From positions 248,001 through 312,000 of the forward strand of contig NZ_JACNME010000005.1 of the NCBI RefSeq assembly GCF_014270065.1: a DNA stretch of 64,000 nucleotides. Direction: 5' to 3'. The translations under genes and the position numbers were made by a program. Shown piece by piece: positions 26,835 through 35,168 of the stretch. This stretch comes from Quadrisphaera sp. RL12-1S. Its GTDB lineage: Bacteria; Actinomycetota; Actinomycetes; Actinomycetales; Quadrisphaeraceae. The number at the start of each line of letters is the position of its first letter. The stretch's first letter is position 1. A model generated the notes under the pieces. It did not search any database, was not told the DNA's origin, and was given only the letters and a program-made list of their open reading frames with translations.

Positions 26835-26862
26835 CATCGAGAGGTTCGACCATCGAGAGGTT
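26835..26862. promoter_or_regulatory. Direct repeat of 12 bp, 16-bp period, between marR-type and MMPL genes
   Basis: CATCGAGAGGTT occurs at 26835-26846 and again at 26851-26862. The second copy includes the GAGAGG ribosome-binding site of the MMPL gene, so a protein bound here would block initiation of both transcription and translation. The 16-bp period does not match the helical repeat exactly, so the two copies would sit half a turn apart. Confidence 0.5.
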
Positions 26863-26865
26863 TTC

Positions 26866-28992
26866 ATGAGACATGTGCTGCACGCACCCGTCGGACGGCG
26901 CAGCGCCTGGGCGTCCGTGGCGCTGGGCCTGCTGGTGGCCGTCGGGCTGACGGTGTTCGCCCCCTCCCCCGACCGGGGCTCGGGCGTCAGCGCCGGGCTG
27001 CCCTCGGCCGCCGAGTCGGTGCAGGTGGCCGAGCTGGCGAAGCAGCTGCCCGGTGCCGACGCGACGTCGGCGCTCGTCGTCGTCCGCCGCGACGGCGGCC
27101 TCCAGGCCGGTGACACCGCGGCGCTGCAGCAGCTGTCGGGGCAGCTGGCCCAGGTGGCCGAGGGCGGGCGGGTCGCCCCGCCGGTGACCTCCCAGGACGG
27201 GACGACGGCGCTGGTGGCCGTGCCGCTGAGCTCCGCCGGGGGCACCGAGGCGCTGACCGGCACCGTCCAGGCCATCCGCGCCGACCTGCGCGCCGCCACC
27301 GCCGACCTGCCCTCCGGCCTGACCGCGCAGGTCACGGGCGGAGCGGCGTTCACCACCGACATCGCCTCCCAGTTCGACGGCGCGAACGTCACGCTGTTGC
27401 TCACCACCGTGCTCGTCGTGGCCGTGCTGCTGCTCGTGACGTACCGCAGCCCGGTGCTCTGGCTCGTGCCGCTGGCCGTGGTCGGCGCCTCGGCGGCCGC
27501 GGCCACGGCGCTGTTCGCCGTGGTCTCGCGCGCCTTCGGGGTGGTGCTGGACCCCTCCACCGGCGGCATCGCCGACGTGCTGGTCTTCGGCGCGGGCACC
27601 AACTACGCCCTGCTGCTCATCGCCCGCTACCGCGAGGAGCTGCGGCGCGAGGCCGACCGCCGCCTCGCCATGCGCAGGGCCTGGCGCGGGGCCGCCCCGG
27701 CGATCGCCGCGAGCGCGGGCACGGTGGTGCTGTCGCTGCTGGCGCTGTCGTTCGCGGTGCTGGGCTCCAACCGCAGCGTCGGGCAGTTCGGGGCGCTCGG
27801 CATCGCGGTGGCGGCGCTGTTCGCGCTGTTCGTGCTGCCCGCGGCGCTCGTGGTCTGCGGGCGGGGGGTGTTCTGGCCGTTCGTGCCCAGGGTCGGCTCG
27901 GCGGAGACGTCGCTGACCGGTCCCTGGTCGGCGATCGGGCGCGCCGTGGTGGCGCGGCCGTGGCGCGTGGTGGCGGTCGCCGTCGCCGTCCTCGCGGTGA
28001 TGGCCGCGGGGCTGTCGGGGGCCCGGCTGGGGCTGAGCCAGACCGAGCAGTTCCGCGTCGAGGCCGAGGCCGTGGCGGGGGTGGAGACGCTGGCGAAGGC
28101 GTTCCCGGCGGGCGCGTCCGACCCGGCGCGGATCATCGTGCGGAGCACGGACCCGACCGTCGTCCAGGGCGTCGTCGACACCGCCTCGGCCGTGCCGGGA
28201 GTGGCGTCCGCGAGCGCGGGGCGCCAGGGGACCGGCCTCACCGAGGTCACCGCCGTGCTCGACGGCGACCCCGGCAGCTCCGCCGCGCAGGCGACGGTGG
28301 AGCGCCTGCGGAGCGCGCTCGACGCCGTGCCCGGGCAGTCCCTCGTGGGCGGCAGCACGGCCGACGGCCTCGACGTCAAGGTCGCCACCGAGGGCGACCT
28401 GCGCGTGGTGGCCCCGCTGGTCCTGCTGGTCGTGCTGGCGGTGCTCGTGGTGCTGCTGCGGGCGCTGGTCGGGCCGCTGGTGCTCGTGGCCACCGTGGTG
28501 GCGAGCTTCTTCGCCGCGCTGGGCGCGGGGAACTGGCTGGCCACGTCCGTGCTGGGGTACCCGGGGCTCGACACGGGCGTGCCGCTGCTGGCGTTCCTGT
28601 TCCTCGTCGCCCTCGGGGTGGACTACAACATCTTCCTCGTCACCCGGGTGCGCGAGGAGGTGCCGGCGCGCGGCACCCGGCAGGCCGTGGTGGTGGGCGT
28701 GTCGGTGACGGGCGCGGTCATCACGAGCGCCGGGGTGCTGCTGGCTGCGGTGTTCACCGTGCTGGGGGTGCTGCCGCTCATCACCCTCACCGAGCTGGGG
28801 ATCATCGTGGGGATCGGCGTGCTGCTCGACACGCTGTTGGTCCGCACGCTGCTGGTGCCGGCGCTGTTCACGCTGCTGGACCGGCGGGCGTGGTGGCCGG
28901 GAGCGCTCTCCCGGGCGCAGCGCCACCGCGGTGGCGCCGGTGACGACCTCCCGCCGTCGGCCTCCGCCCCGGAGCTGGCGACCCACCCCTGA
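26866..28992 (+). CDS. MMPL/RND-family membrane transporter
   Basis: A 708-residue transporter with the MMPL two-half layout. Each half has one leading membrane helix, an extracytoplasmic domain and a block of about five helices (about 175-345 and 520-680). Conserved features include DVLVFGAGTNYALLLIARYREELR and LGVDYNIFLVTRVREEV, the Asp/Tyr-containing helices thought to carry protons in MmpL proteins; in the first half the usual Asp is replaced (GTNYALLL). Members export lipids or drugs. The gene is probably repressed by the divergent MarR protein. The ATG 26866 has GAGAGG upstream. Confidence 0.9.
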   Translation: MRHVLHAPVGRRSAWASVALGLLVAVGLTVFAPSPDRGSGVSAGLPSAAESVQVAELAKQLPGADATSALVVVRRDGGLQAGDTAALQQLSGQLAQVAEGGRVAPPVTSQDGTTALVAVPLSSAGGTEALTGTVQAIRADLRAATADLPSGLTAQVTGGAAFTTDIASQFDGANVTLLLTTVLVVAVLLLVTYRSPVLWLVPLAVVGASAAAATALFAVVSRAFGVVLDPSTGGIADVLVFGAGTNYALLLIARYREELRREADRRLAMRRAWRGAAPAIAASAGTVVLSLLALSFAVLGSNRSVGQFGALGIAVAALFALFVLPAALVVCGRGVFWPFVPRVGSAETSLTGPWSAIGRAVVARPWRVVAVAVAVLAVMAAGLSGARLGLSQTEQFRVEAEAVAGVETLAKAFPAGASDPARIIVRSTDPTVVQGVVDTASAVPGVASASAGRQGTGLTEVTAVLDGDPGSSAAQATVERLRSALDAVPGQSLVGGSTADGLDVKVATEGDLRVVAPLVLLVVLAVLVVLLRALVGPLVLVATVVASFFAALGAGNWLATSVLGYPGLDTGVPLLAFLFLVALGVDYNIFLVTRVREEVPARGTRQAVVVGVSVTGAVITSAGVLLAAVFTVLGVLPLITLTELGIIVGIGVLLDTLLVRTLLVPALFTLLDRRAWWPGALSRAQRHRGGAGDDLPPSASAPELATHP

Positions 28993-29030
28993 CACCCCGC
29001 CCATGATCACGGTGGATTCGCGAAGACCCG

Positions 29031-30524
29031 GTGCCGGTGGCAACCTCGAACCCCGTGAGCGTGACGGACGAAGCCCCCACGGCCGCGGGCGACCGCGGGT
29101 TCCTGGGCCAGCCGCGAGCGCTGGCGCACCTGTTCGGCGTGGAGATGTGGGAGCGGTTCAGCTTCTACGGGATGCAGGCGATCCTCGCCTACTACCTCTA
29201 CTACTCCGTCGCCGACGGCGGGCTCGGCGTCCCGCAGGCCACCGCCACGAGCATCGTCGGCGCCTACGGCGGCCTGGTGTACCTGTCCACCATCGTGGGC
29301 GGCTGGGTCTCCGACCGGCTCGCCGGCCGCGAGCGCGTGCTGTTCGGCAGCGCGTGCGTGGTGATGCTCGGGCACATCGCGCTGGCGGTGCTGCCCGGCC
29401 TGGCCGGCGTGGGCGCGGGCCTGGTGCTCGTGGCGCTGGGCAGCGGCGGGGTCAAGGCGACGGCGACGGCGCTGGTCGGCACCCTCTACGCCGAGGGCGA
29501 CACCCGCCGCGACGCCGGGTTCTCGCTGTTCTACCTGGGCATCAACGTCGGCGCGCTCATCGGGCCGCTGCTGACCGGCCTCGCGCAGAGCGCGGTCGGG
29601 TTCCACGTCGGGTTCGGGCTGGCGGCCGTCGGCATGGCGCTCGGGCTCACGCAGTACGCCGTCGGCCGGCGGGGCCTGCGCGGCGGTGAGGCCTCCCGCG
29701 TGCCGGACCCGCTGCCGGCCGCGCAGCGGCTGCGGTGGGCGCTGGTGGCGGTCGCCGTCGTCGTCCTCATCGCCGTGGCGGGGTTCCTCGGCCTGCTGCC
29801 GCTGGCGGGACTGGCGACGATCGTGGCCGTGACCTGCGCGGTCGCGTCGTTGGCGTACTTCGCGTTCCTGCTGAGCAGCTCCCGGCTCGACGCCGTGGAG
29901 CGGCGCCGGGTATTGGCCTTCATCCCGATGTTCGTCGCCTCGGTGGCGTTCTGGTCGCTGTACCAGCAGCAGTCGACGGTGGTCGCGCTGTTCGCCGACT
30001 CCCAGCTGGACCGGTCGCTGTTCGGGTGGACCGTGCCGGCGTCCTGGGTGCAGTCGATCAACCCGGTCTTCATCATCGTGCTGTCGGGCGTCTTCGCCGC
30101 GCTGTGGACGCGGCTCGGCTCGCGCCAGCCGTCCACGCCGGTGAAGTTCGCCGCGGGCGTGGGCGTCATGGGCGTGGCGTTCCTGCTGTTCCTGCCCATG
30201 TCCGACCCGACTCCGCACAGCGCGCCGCTGCTCGGGCTGGTCGGGGTACTGCTGGCCTTCACCGTGGCGGAGCTGCTGCTCTCCCCGGTGGGGCTGTCGC
30301 TGTCCACCAAGCTGGCGCCGCGCGCGTTCCCCACGCAGATGGTGGCGCTGTGGTTCCTGTCCACCGCGCTCGGCTCGGCGCTGGCCGGCGTCTTCGCCGG
30401 GAACTGGACGCCGCAGGGGCAGGCGGGGTACTTCAGCGTGCTGGGCCTGGTGGCCATCGCGCTCGCCGTCGTCCTGGCGCTGGTGGCCAAGCCGGTGCAC
30501 CGGCTCATGAGCGGCGTCGACTGA
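29031..30524 (+). CDS. Proton-dependent oligopeptide (POT/PTR2) transporter
   Basis: A 497-residue MFS-type peptide transporter with 12-14 membrane helices. POT signatures are present: ERFSFYGMQAILAYYLY at the first helix, GGWVSDRLAGRERVLFG after the second, and FSLFYLGINVGALIGPLLTG (PTR2 signature) near 165-184. It imports di- and tripeptides with protons in the known family. Four in-frame GTG codons (29031, 29037, 29055, 29061) could start translation and none has a clear ribosome-binding site. 29055 (VSVTDEAP) is as likely as 29031. Confidence 0.92.
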   Translation: MPVATSNPVSVTDEAPTAAGDRGFLGQPRALAHLFGVEMWERFSFYGMQAILAYYLYYSVADGGLGVPQATATSIVGAYGGLVYLSTIVGGWVSDRLAGRERVLFGSACVVMLGHIALAVLPGLAGVGAGLVLVALGSGGVKATATALVGTLYAEGDTRRDAGFSLFYLGINVGALIGPLLTGLAQSAVGFHVGFGLAAVGMALGLTQYAVGRRGLRGGEASRVPDPLPAAQRLRWALVAVAVVVLIAVAGFLGLLPLAGLATIVAVTCAVASLAYFAFLLSSSRLDAVERRRVLAFIPMFVASVAFWSLYQQQSTVVALFADSQLDRSLFGWTVPASWVQSINPVFIIVLSGVFAALWTRLGSRQPSTPVKFAAGVGVMGVAFLLFLPMSDPTPHSAPLLGLVGVLLAFTVAELLLSPVGLSLSTKLAPRAFPTQMVALWFLSTALGSALAGVFAGNWTPQGQAGYFSVLGLVAIALAVVLALVAKPVHRLMSGVD

Positions 30525-30611
30525 GCGACCCCCCGCTCGCCGCCGCCGCGCGTCGACGTGCTCTGGCGTGCTCCGGCGGGCGCTGGTCCGCAGCGCCCGC
30601 CGGAGGTGCGG

Positions 30612-31547
30612 TCAGGGGACCAGCGACCCGGCGGCGGTGAAGAGGCGGTACCACTCCTGCCGGCTCAGGCGGACGTCGGAGCCGGCGACGGCTTCGCGCA
30701 CGCGCTCGGGCTTGGTGGTGCCGACCACCACCTGGATGTCGGCGGGGTGGCGCGTGATCCACGCCGTCGCGATGCCCGTCGGGGTGACGCCGTGGGCGTC
30801 GGCGAGCTCCTCGAGCACGTCGTTGAGCTCGGCGTACTTGTCGCGGTCGCCCAGGAAGACGCCGGTGAAGAAGCCGCCTTGGAACGGCGACCACGCCTGC
30901 AGCGTCGTGCCGTGGAGGCGGGCGTGGTCGAGCATGCCACCGTCGCGGTGGACCGACTGCTCCAGGTCCTCCATGTTCGAGGCGACGCCGGTCGAGACCA
31001 GCGAGGAGTGGGTGAGGCTGAGCTGCACCTGGTTGGCCACCAGCGGCTGGCGCACCACCGTCTTCAGCAGCTCCTGCTGGTACGGGGTGTGGTTGGAGAC
31101 GCCGAAGTGGCGGACCTTGCCCGCCGCCTCCAGCTGGTCGAACGCGGCGGCGACCTCCTCGGGCTCCACGAGGGCGTCGGGGCGGTGCAGCAGGAGGACG
31201 TCGAGGTGGTCGGTCTGCAGCGCCGCCAGCGACGCGTCCACCGCGGACAGGATGTGGTCGGTGGAGAAGTCGAAGAAGCCGTCGCGGATGCCGCACTTGG
31301 ACTGGATGACCACGCGCTCGCGCTCGGACGGCGTGAGCTTCACGGCCTCCGCGAAGCGGCGCTCGCAGAGGTGGTCGCCGCCGTAGACGTCGGCGTGGTC
31401 GAGCACGGTGACGCCCTCGTCGAGGGCGGTGCGGACGAGGGCGTCGATGGCCGCGTCGTCGAGGGAGTCGATGCGCATGAGGCCGAGGACGATGCTGCTG
31501 ACCTCGAGGCCGGTGCGGCCGAGCTGCTGGGTCTTCACGGACCCCAT
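30612..31547 (-). CDS. Aldo/keto reductase
   Basis: A 311-residue NADPH-dependent oxidoreductase of the AKR superfamily (YdhF-like). The catalytic tetrad can be read: Asp and Tyr in DHADVYGG, Lys in VVIQSKCGI and His in VLLLHRPD. The NADP-binding C-terminus has VVGTTKPERVREA. The N-terminus MGSVKTQQLGRTGLEVSSI is typical. ATG 31547 is chosen; GTG 31541 is a good alternative with AGGATGG upstream, and GTG 31574 a poor one. The substrate is unknown. Confidence 0.9.
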   Translation of the reverse strand: MGSVKTQQLGRTGLEVSSIVLGLMRIDSLDDAAIDALVRTALDEGVTVLDHADVYGGDHLCERRFAEAVKLTPSERERVVIQSKCGIRDGFFDFSTDHILSAVDASLAALQTDHLDVLLLHRPDALVEPEEVAAAFDQLEAAGKVRHFGVSNHTPYQQELLKTVVRQPLVANQVQLSLTHSSLVSTGVASNMEDLEQSVHRDGGMLDHARLHGTTLQAWSPFQGGFFTGVFLGDRDKYAELNDVLEELADAHGVTPTGIATAWITRHPADIQVVVGTTKPERVREAVAGSDVRLSRQEWYRLFTAAGSLVP

Positions 31548-31696
31548 CCTGTCAACGGGCTGCTCACCGGCCACCCCGGCCCCGCTCGCGGGGAGGCCCC
31601 TGGACGGGTGAAGATCGAGTGGCCCAGGTCACAGGAAGCGAGGACAGTCCTCATCAGCTGGAGTGATCCAGAGGTTGTTCAACTGAGGAGGTCACC

Positions 31697-31840
31697 GTGA
31701 TCGTCCTGGGGCTGGTCCTGCTGCTGCTGGGCTTCTTCCTCAACATCCAGATCCTCTGGATCCTGGGGATCATCCTGCTCATCGTGGGCATCGTGCTGAA
31801 CTTCGTGCCGATCGGCGGCTCCCGCCGAAGGGTGTTCTAG
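31697..31840 (+). CDS. 47-residue membrane protein (DUF6131-like)
   Basis: A small protein: MIVLGLVLLLLGFFLN, then two hydrophobic stretches (about 2-15 and 18-36) joined by a short turn, and a basic tail GGSRRRVF. GAGGAG lies six bases before the GTG start, so it is clearly set up for translation. It resembles the short two-helix proteins called DUF6131 in actinobacteria, whose role is unknown to me. It stands alone and is closed by a strong terminator. Confidence 0.75.
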   Translation: MIVLGLVLLLLGFFLNIQILWILGIILLIVGIVLNFVPIGGSRRRVF

Positions 31841-31860
31841 CGGGGCGCGGACCCCGCGGA

Positions 31861-31909
31861 CGCCGACGGCCCCGCCACCCCTGACGAGGGGGTGGCGGGG
31901 CCGTCGGCG
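31861..31909. terminator. Strong bidirectional terminator
   Basis: A perfect 21-bp stem (31861-31881 with 31889-31909) around a 7-nt loop, between the small membrane protein gene (ends 31840, plus) and the Gfo/Idh/MocA gene (ends 31920, minus). The position between convergent genes and the perfect symmetry suit termination from both sides. Confidence 0.85.
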
Positions 31910-31919
31910 TGCGTGCGGG

Positions 31920-33062
31920 TCAGAGGGTCCGAGCCGTCGGGTCCCAGTCCGGCGGCAGCGCGGGCGCCACCGCCGTGGTGCTCTCCACGTCCACCGGCGT
32001 GCGCCGCTGGGCCGCCTCGATGGTGGAGACCATGACGTCGACCACGTGGAAGGCCTGCTCGCCGCTGGCGCGCTCGGGCCGCCCGGCGCGGATCGCCCGG
32101 GCGAGCTCCAGCACGCCCTGGCCGCGTCCCGCCGTGGAGCCGGTGGGGGCCTCGTCGCGGGGCTCCTCCCCCAGCGCGTGCACCACGGTGGCGCCCTCGA
32201 ACGTGTTCGGGTCGGGCAGCTCCAGCGTGCCTCCGGCACCCGCCACCTCGAGCTGGGTGCGGTTCACGGCGGAGTCGAAGCTGAACACGGCCGTGGCCGA
32301 CGCCCCGCCCTCGAACTCGAACAGCGCCGAGACGTGGGTGGGGACCTGCACGTCGAAGACCTGGCCGGCCTTCGGACCCGAGCCGATGGTGCGCTGCGGG
32401 CGGGCCTTCGACGCCGTCGCCGAGACCCGCCCCACCGGTCCGAGCAGCTGCACGAGGGCGGTGAGGTAGTACGGGCCCAGGTCGAACAGGGGGCCCGCCC
32501 CGTCCGCGAAGAGGAACGCCGGGTCCGGGTGCCAGCTCTCCGGGCCCGCGCTCTGCAGGAGCACCAGCGCGGTGAGCGGGTCACCGACGGCACCGGACTC
32601 CAGCAGGCGGCGGGCGCTCTGCAGGCCCGCGCCGAGGAAGGTGTCGGGGGCCGTCGCCACGCGCCGGTCGGCCGCTGCGGCCGCCTCCAGCAGCGAGGTG
32701 CCGCTGGCGCGGTCGAGGGCGAACGGCTTCTCGGTCCACACGTCCTTGCCGGCGGCCACCGCGGCGGTCGCCACCTCCACGTGCGCGGCGGGGATGGTCA
32801 GGTTGACCACCACCTCCACCTCGGGGTCGGCGAGGACGTCCTCCACCGCGCCCCAGCGGGGCACGCCGAACGCCTCGGCCTGCGCCTGGGCGCGCTCGAC
32901 GGCGAGGTCGGCCACCACCTTGACGTCGAGGTCGGGGAAGGAGGTGAGGTTGGTCAGGTACTGGGTGCTGATGGTGCCGGCGCCGATGACGCCCACCCCC
33001 ACGCGGCCGCTGCCGCGGGGACCGCCCCGCGCCCCGCCCGCGCCCGTCGTCGTGCTGGTCAT
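31920..33062 (-). CDS. Gfo/Idh/MocA-family oxidoreductase
   Basis: A 380-residue NAD(P)-dependent dehydrogenase. The N-terminal Rossmann motif is VGVIGAGTISTQYL (about 22-35) and the family motif EKP occurs in VWTEKPFALD, with the C-terminal alpha/beta domain following. The ATG overlaps the stop of the isomerase gene as ATGA, so the two enzymes are co-translated and probably act in one sugar or cyclitol (inositol-like) breakdown route. The substrate is inferred from family only. Confidence 0.9.
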   Translation of the reverse strand: MTSTTTGAGGARGGPRGSGRVGVGVIGAGTISTQYLTNLTSFPDLDVKVVADLAVERAQAQAEAFGVPRWGAVEDVLADPEVEVVVNLTIPAAHVEVATAAVAAGKDVWTEKPFALDRASGTSLLEAAAAADRRVATAPDTFLGAGLQSARRLLESGAVGDPLTALVLLQSAGPESWHPDPAFLFADGAGPLFDLGPYYLTALVQLLGPVGRVSATASKARPQRTIGSGPKAGQVFDVQVPTHVSALFEFEGGASATAVFSFDSAVNRTQLEVAGAGGTLELPDPNTFEGATVVHALGEEPRDEAPTGSTAGRGQGVLELARAIRAGRPERASGEQAFHVVDVMVSTIEAAQRRTPVDVESTTAVAPALPPDWDPTARTL

Positions 33063-33865
33063 GCCAGGCCCTTCTCGCGCAGGAACGCCAGGCCGTCGGC
33101 CACCGCGGTGAAGCGGTCGCCGCGGGAGTCGTCGAGCTCGATGACGCGCAGGGCCGACGGCGCCGCGGCCACCACGTCGGCCACCGCGATCGACCCCTGG
33201 CCCAGGGCCACCTGGTCGAGCACCTCGGCGGTCGCGGGACCGTCCTTGAGGTGCAGGGCCACCACCTGGTCACCCAGGCGCTGCAGCAGCGCCACGGGGT
33301 CGTGCCCACCGACCGCCACCCAGTAGGTGTCGACCTCGAGGACCACCTCGGGCGCCACCTCGGCGAGGCGCTGCGCGAGCACCTCGAAGGCCGACGTCCC
33401 GTCGATGTCACTGGCCAGCTCGTGGGCGTGGTTGTGGTACCCGACGCGCACGCCGTGACGGGCGGCGACGGCGGCGGCCGCGGCCAGCTCCGCGGCCACG
33501 GACTCGACCGCCTCGCGGGTGCCCCAGCGGTCCGCCGGGGTGAAGGGGTCGATGACCGTGCGGGTGCCCCGGGCCGCCGCGGCGGCGAACAGCGCGTCGA
33601 GCGCGTCGTCGTCGCTGCCCAGGAAGCCCTGGTGCATGGTCGGCGCGGCGATGTCGTGCTCGGCCAGCGCCGCGGCGAGCTCGTCGGACAGCGCCAGCGG
33701 GCCGAAGGGCTCCACAGACGTGAAGCCGAGCTCCGCGAGGCGGGCCACGGTGCCGGCGACGTCGTCGGCGAGCGCCTCCCGCACGGTGTAGAGCTGGACG
33801 GAGACCTGGCTGCTGGCCCTGCTGCTGTCACTGCTGCTGGGCCGGGTGGGCGGTGTGGTGGACAC
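33059..33865 (-). CDS. Sugar phosphate isomerase/epimerase, xylose-isomerase-like TIM barrel
   Basis: A 268-residue TIM-barrel enzyme. Likely metal ligands are in YHNHAHEL, LEVDTYWV, LHLKDG and IELDD, the usual arrangement for divalent-metal epimerases (IolE/IolI group). I set the start at GTG 33865, five bases after GAGGAG. An upstream in-frame extension to 34012 has no start signal. It is first in a two-gene operon with the Gfo/Idh/MocA oxidoreductase, consistent with sugar or inositol-type metabolism. The N-terminal 20 residues are Ser/Thr-rich and low in complexity. Confidence 0.88.
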   Translation of the reverse strand: MSTTPPTRPSSSDSSRASSQVSVQLYTVREALADDVAGTVARLAELGFTSVEPFGPLALSDELAAALAEHDIAAPTMHQGFLGSDDDALDALFAAAAARGTRTVIDPFTPADRWGTREAVESVAAELAAAAAVAARHGVRVGYHNHAHELASDIDGTSAFEVLAQRLAEVAPEVVLEVDTYWVAVGGHDPVALLQRLGDQVVALHLKDGPATAEVLDQVALGQGSIAVADVVAAAPSALRVIELDDSRGDRFTAVADGLAFLREKGLA

Positions 33866-33936
33866 GCTGCTCCTCGTCGTCGTGGCGGCGTCGCGGTCGT
33901 GGTGCGTGCCCCAACTCAACCACCCGGCCGGACTTC

Positions 33937-33997
33937 CCGACCAACCGGTCGGCGTCTTGCCTGGCGCGATCAAGGTCGGCCGGGGCCCATCATGGGC
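33937..33997. promoter_or_regulatory. Two inverted repeats in the divergent control region
   Basis: CCGACC-AACC-GGTCGG (33937-33952) and GCCCAT-C-ATGGGC (33985-33997) lie in the 181-bp gap between the isomerase operon and the TagF-like gene. Either could be an operator or a short hairpin. No regulator gene is adjacent. Confidence 0.35.
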
Positions 33998-34046
33998 GGT
34001 CGGACCGCGCACCCCTCACCGGGGGCGCCAGGAGGGAGTTGGTCGC

Positions 34047-35168
34047 GTGAGGATCGTCTACAACAGCTTCGACGGCAGGTACTCCGACAGCCCCCGGGCC
34101 TTGTACGAGACCCTCACCCGCGCCGCCCCCGGCGTCCCGCTCGAGCACACCTGGCTCGCGGGGCCCGCGCACCGCGCCGGCTTCCCCGACGGCCCGACCC
34201 TCGTGGAGCCCGACGGCCCCGAGGCGGTCGTCGCCCTCGAGGCGGCCGACGTCGTCATCTCCAACTACCACCTGCGCCCGCAGTGGGAGAAGGCCGCCGG
34301 CTGCCTGTACCTGCAGACCTGGCACGGCACCCCGCTCAAGCGCATCGCCGCCGACGAGCCGCACGTGGCCCCCACCGACCCGGTGCCCGGCTGGCGCGAC
34401 GTCGACCGCTGGGACCTGCTGCTGTCCGCCGGGCCCGAGGCCACGAAGGCGCTGACCACCGGCTTCCGCTGGACCGGCCCGGTCGCCGAGACCGGCTGGC
34501 CCCGCAACGACGTCCTGCTCTCCCCCCAGCGCGAGGACCTGCGCGCCGCGGTGCGCACCCAGCTCGGGCTCGCCCCCGGCACCACCGCCGTGCTCTACGC
34601 GCCCACCTGGCGCGACGACGTGGTGGACGGCGACGGCCGGCGCGACGTGGACCTGCGCCTGGACCTCGCGGAGTTCAGCCGCCGCTTCGGCGACACGCAC
34701 GTGCTGCTGCTGCGGCTGCACTACATGCTGTCCGACCGGCTGGCCGACTCCCTCGGCGGAGCGCCGCTGCCACCGGGGGTCCTCGACGTCTCCGGGCACC
34801 CCGACATCGCCGAGCTGTACCTGGCCGCCGACGCCATGGTCACCGACTACTCCTCGACGCTGTTCGACTTCGCCGCCACCCGCAAGCCGCTGCTCCTGTT
34901 CGCCTACGACCTCGAGCACTACCGCGACGACCTGCGTGGCTTCTACTTCGACCTGTTCGGCGCCCCACCGGGACCGGTGCTGCGCACCAGCGCCGAGCTG
35001 CTCGACGCCCTCGCCGACCCGGTGGCCTCCACCGCGGCGTGGGCGCCCGCGGCGGACGCGTTCCGCGCGGAGCACTGCCCCCTCGACGACGGCCGGGCGT
35101 CGCAGCGCGTGCTCGACCTCGTCCTGCCCGGGCTCGTGCCCGCCGACGCGCTGGCGGTGACCCGGTGA
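34047..35168 (+). CDS. CDP-glycerol glycerophosphotransferase-like (TagB/TagF family)
   Basis: A 373-residue glycosyltransferase-like enzyme of the Glyphos_transf family, which builds poly(glycerol- or ribitol-phosphate) chains of teichoic-type wall polymers in known cases. Signatures: LQTWHGTPLKRI (about 91-102), VLYAPTWRDD (about 182-191) and MVTDYSSTLFDFA (about 264-276). It is shorter than TagF but similar to TagB. GGAGGGAG lies about nine bases before the GTG. The stop overlaps the next start (GTGA), pairing it with a nucleotidyltransferase that could make its CDP-linked donor. Confidence 0.9.
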   Translation: MRIVYNSFDGRYSDSPRALYETLTRAAPGVPLEHTWLAGPAHRAGFPDGPTLVEPDGPEAVVALEAADVVISNYHLRPQWEKAAGCLYLQTWHGTPLKRIAADEPHVAPTDPVPGWRDVDRWDLLLSAGPEATKALTTGFRWTGPVAETGWPRNDVLLSPQREDLRAAVRTQLGLAPGTTAVLYAPTWRDDVVDGDGRRDVDLRLDLAEFSRRFGDTHVLLLRLHYMLSDRLADSLGGAPLPPGVLDVSGHPDIAELYLAADAMVTDYSSTLFDFAATRKPLLLFAYDLEHYRDDLRGFYFDLFGAPPGPVLRTSAELLDALADPVASTAAWAPAADAFRAEHCPLDDGRASQRVLDLVLPGLVPADALAVTR

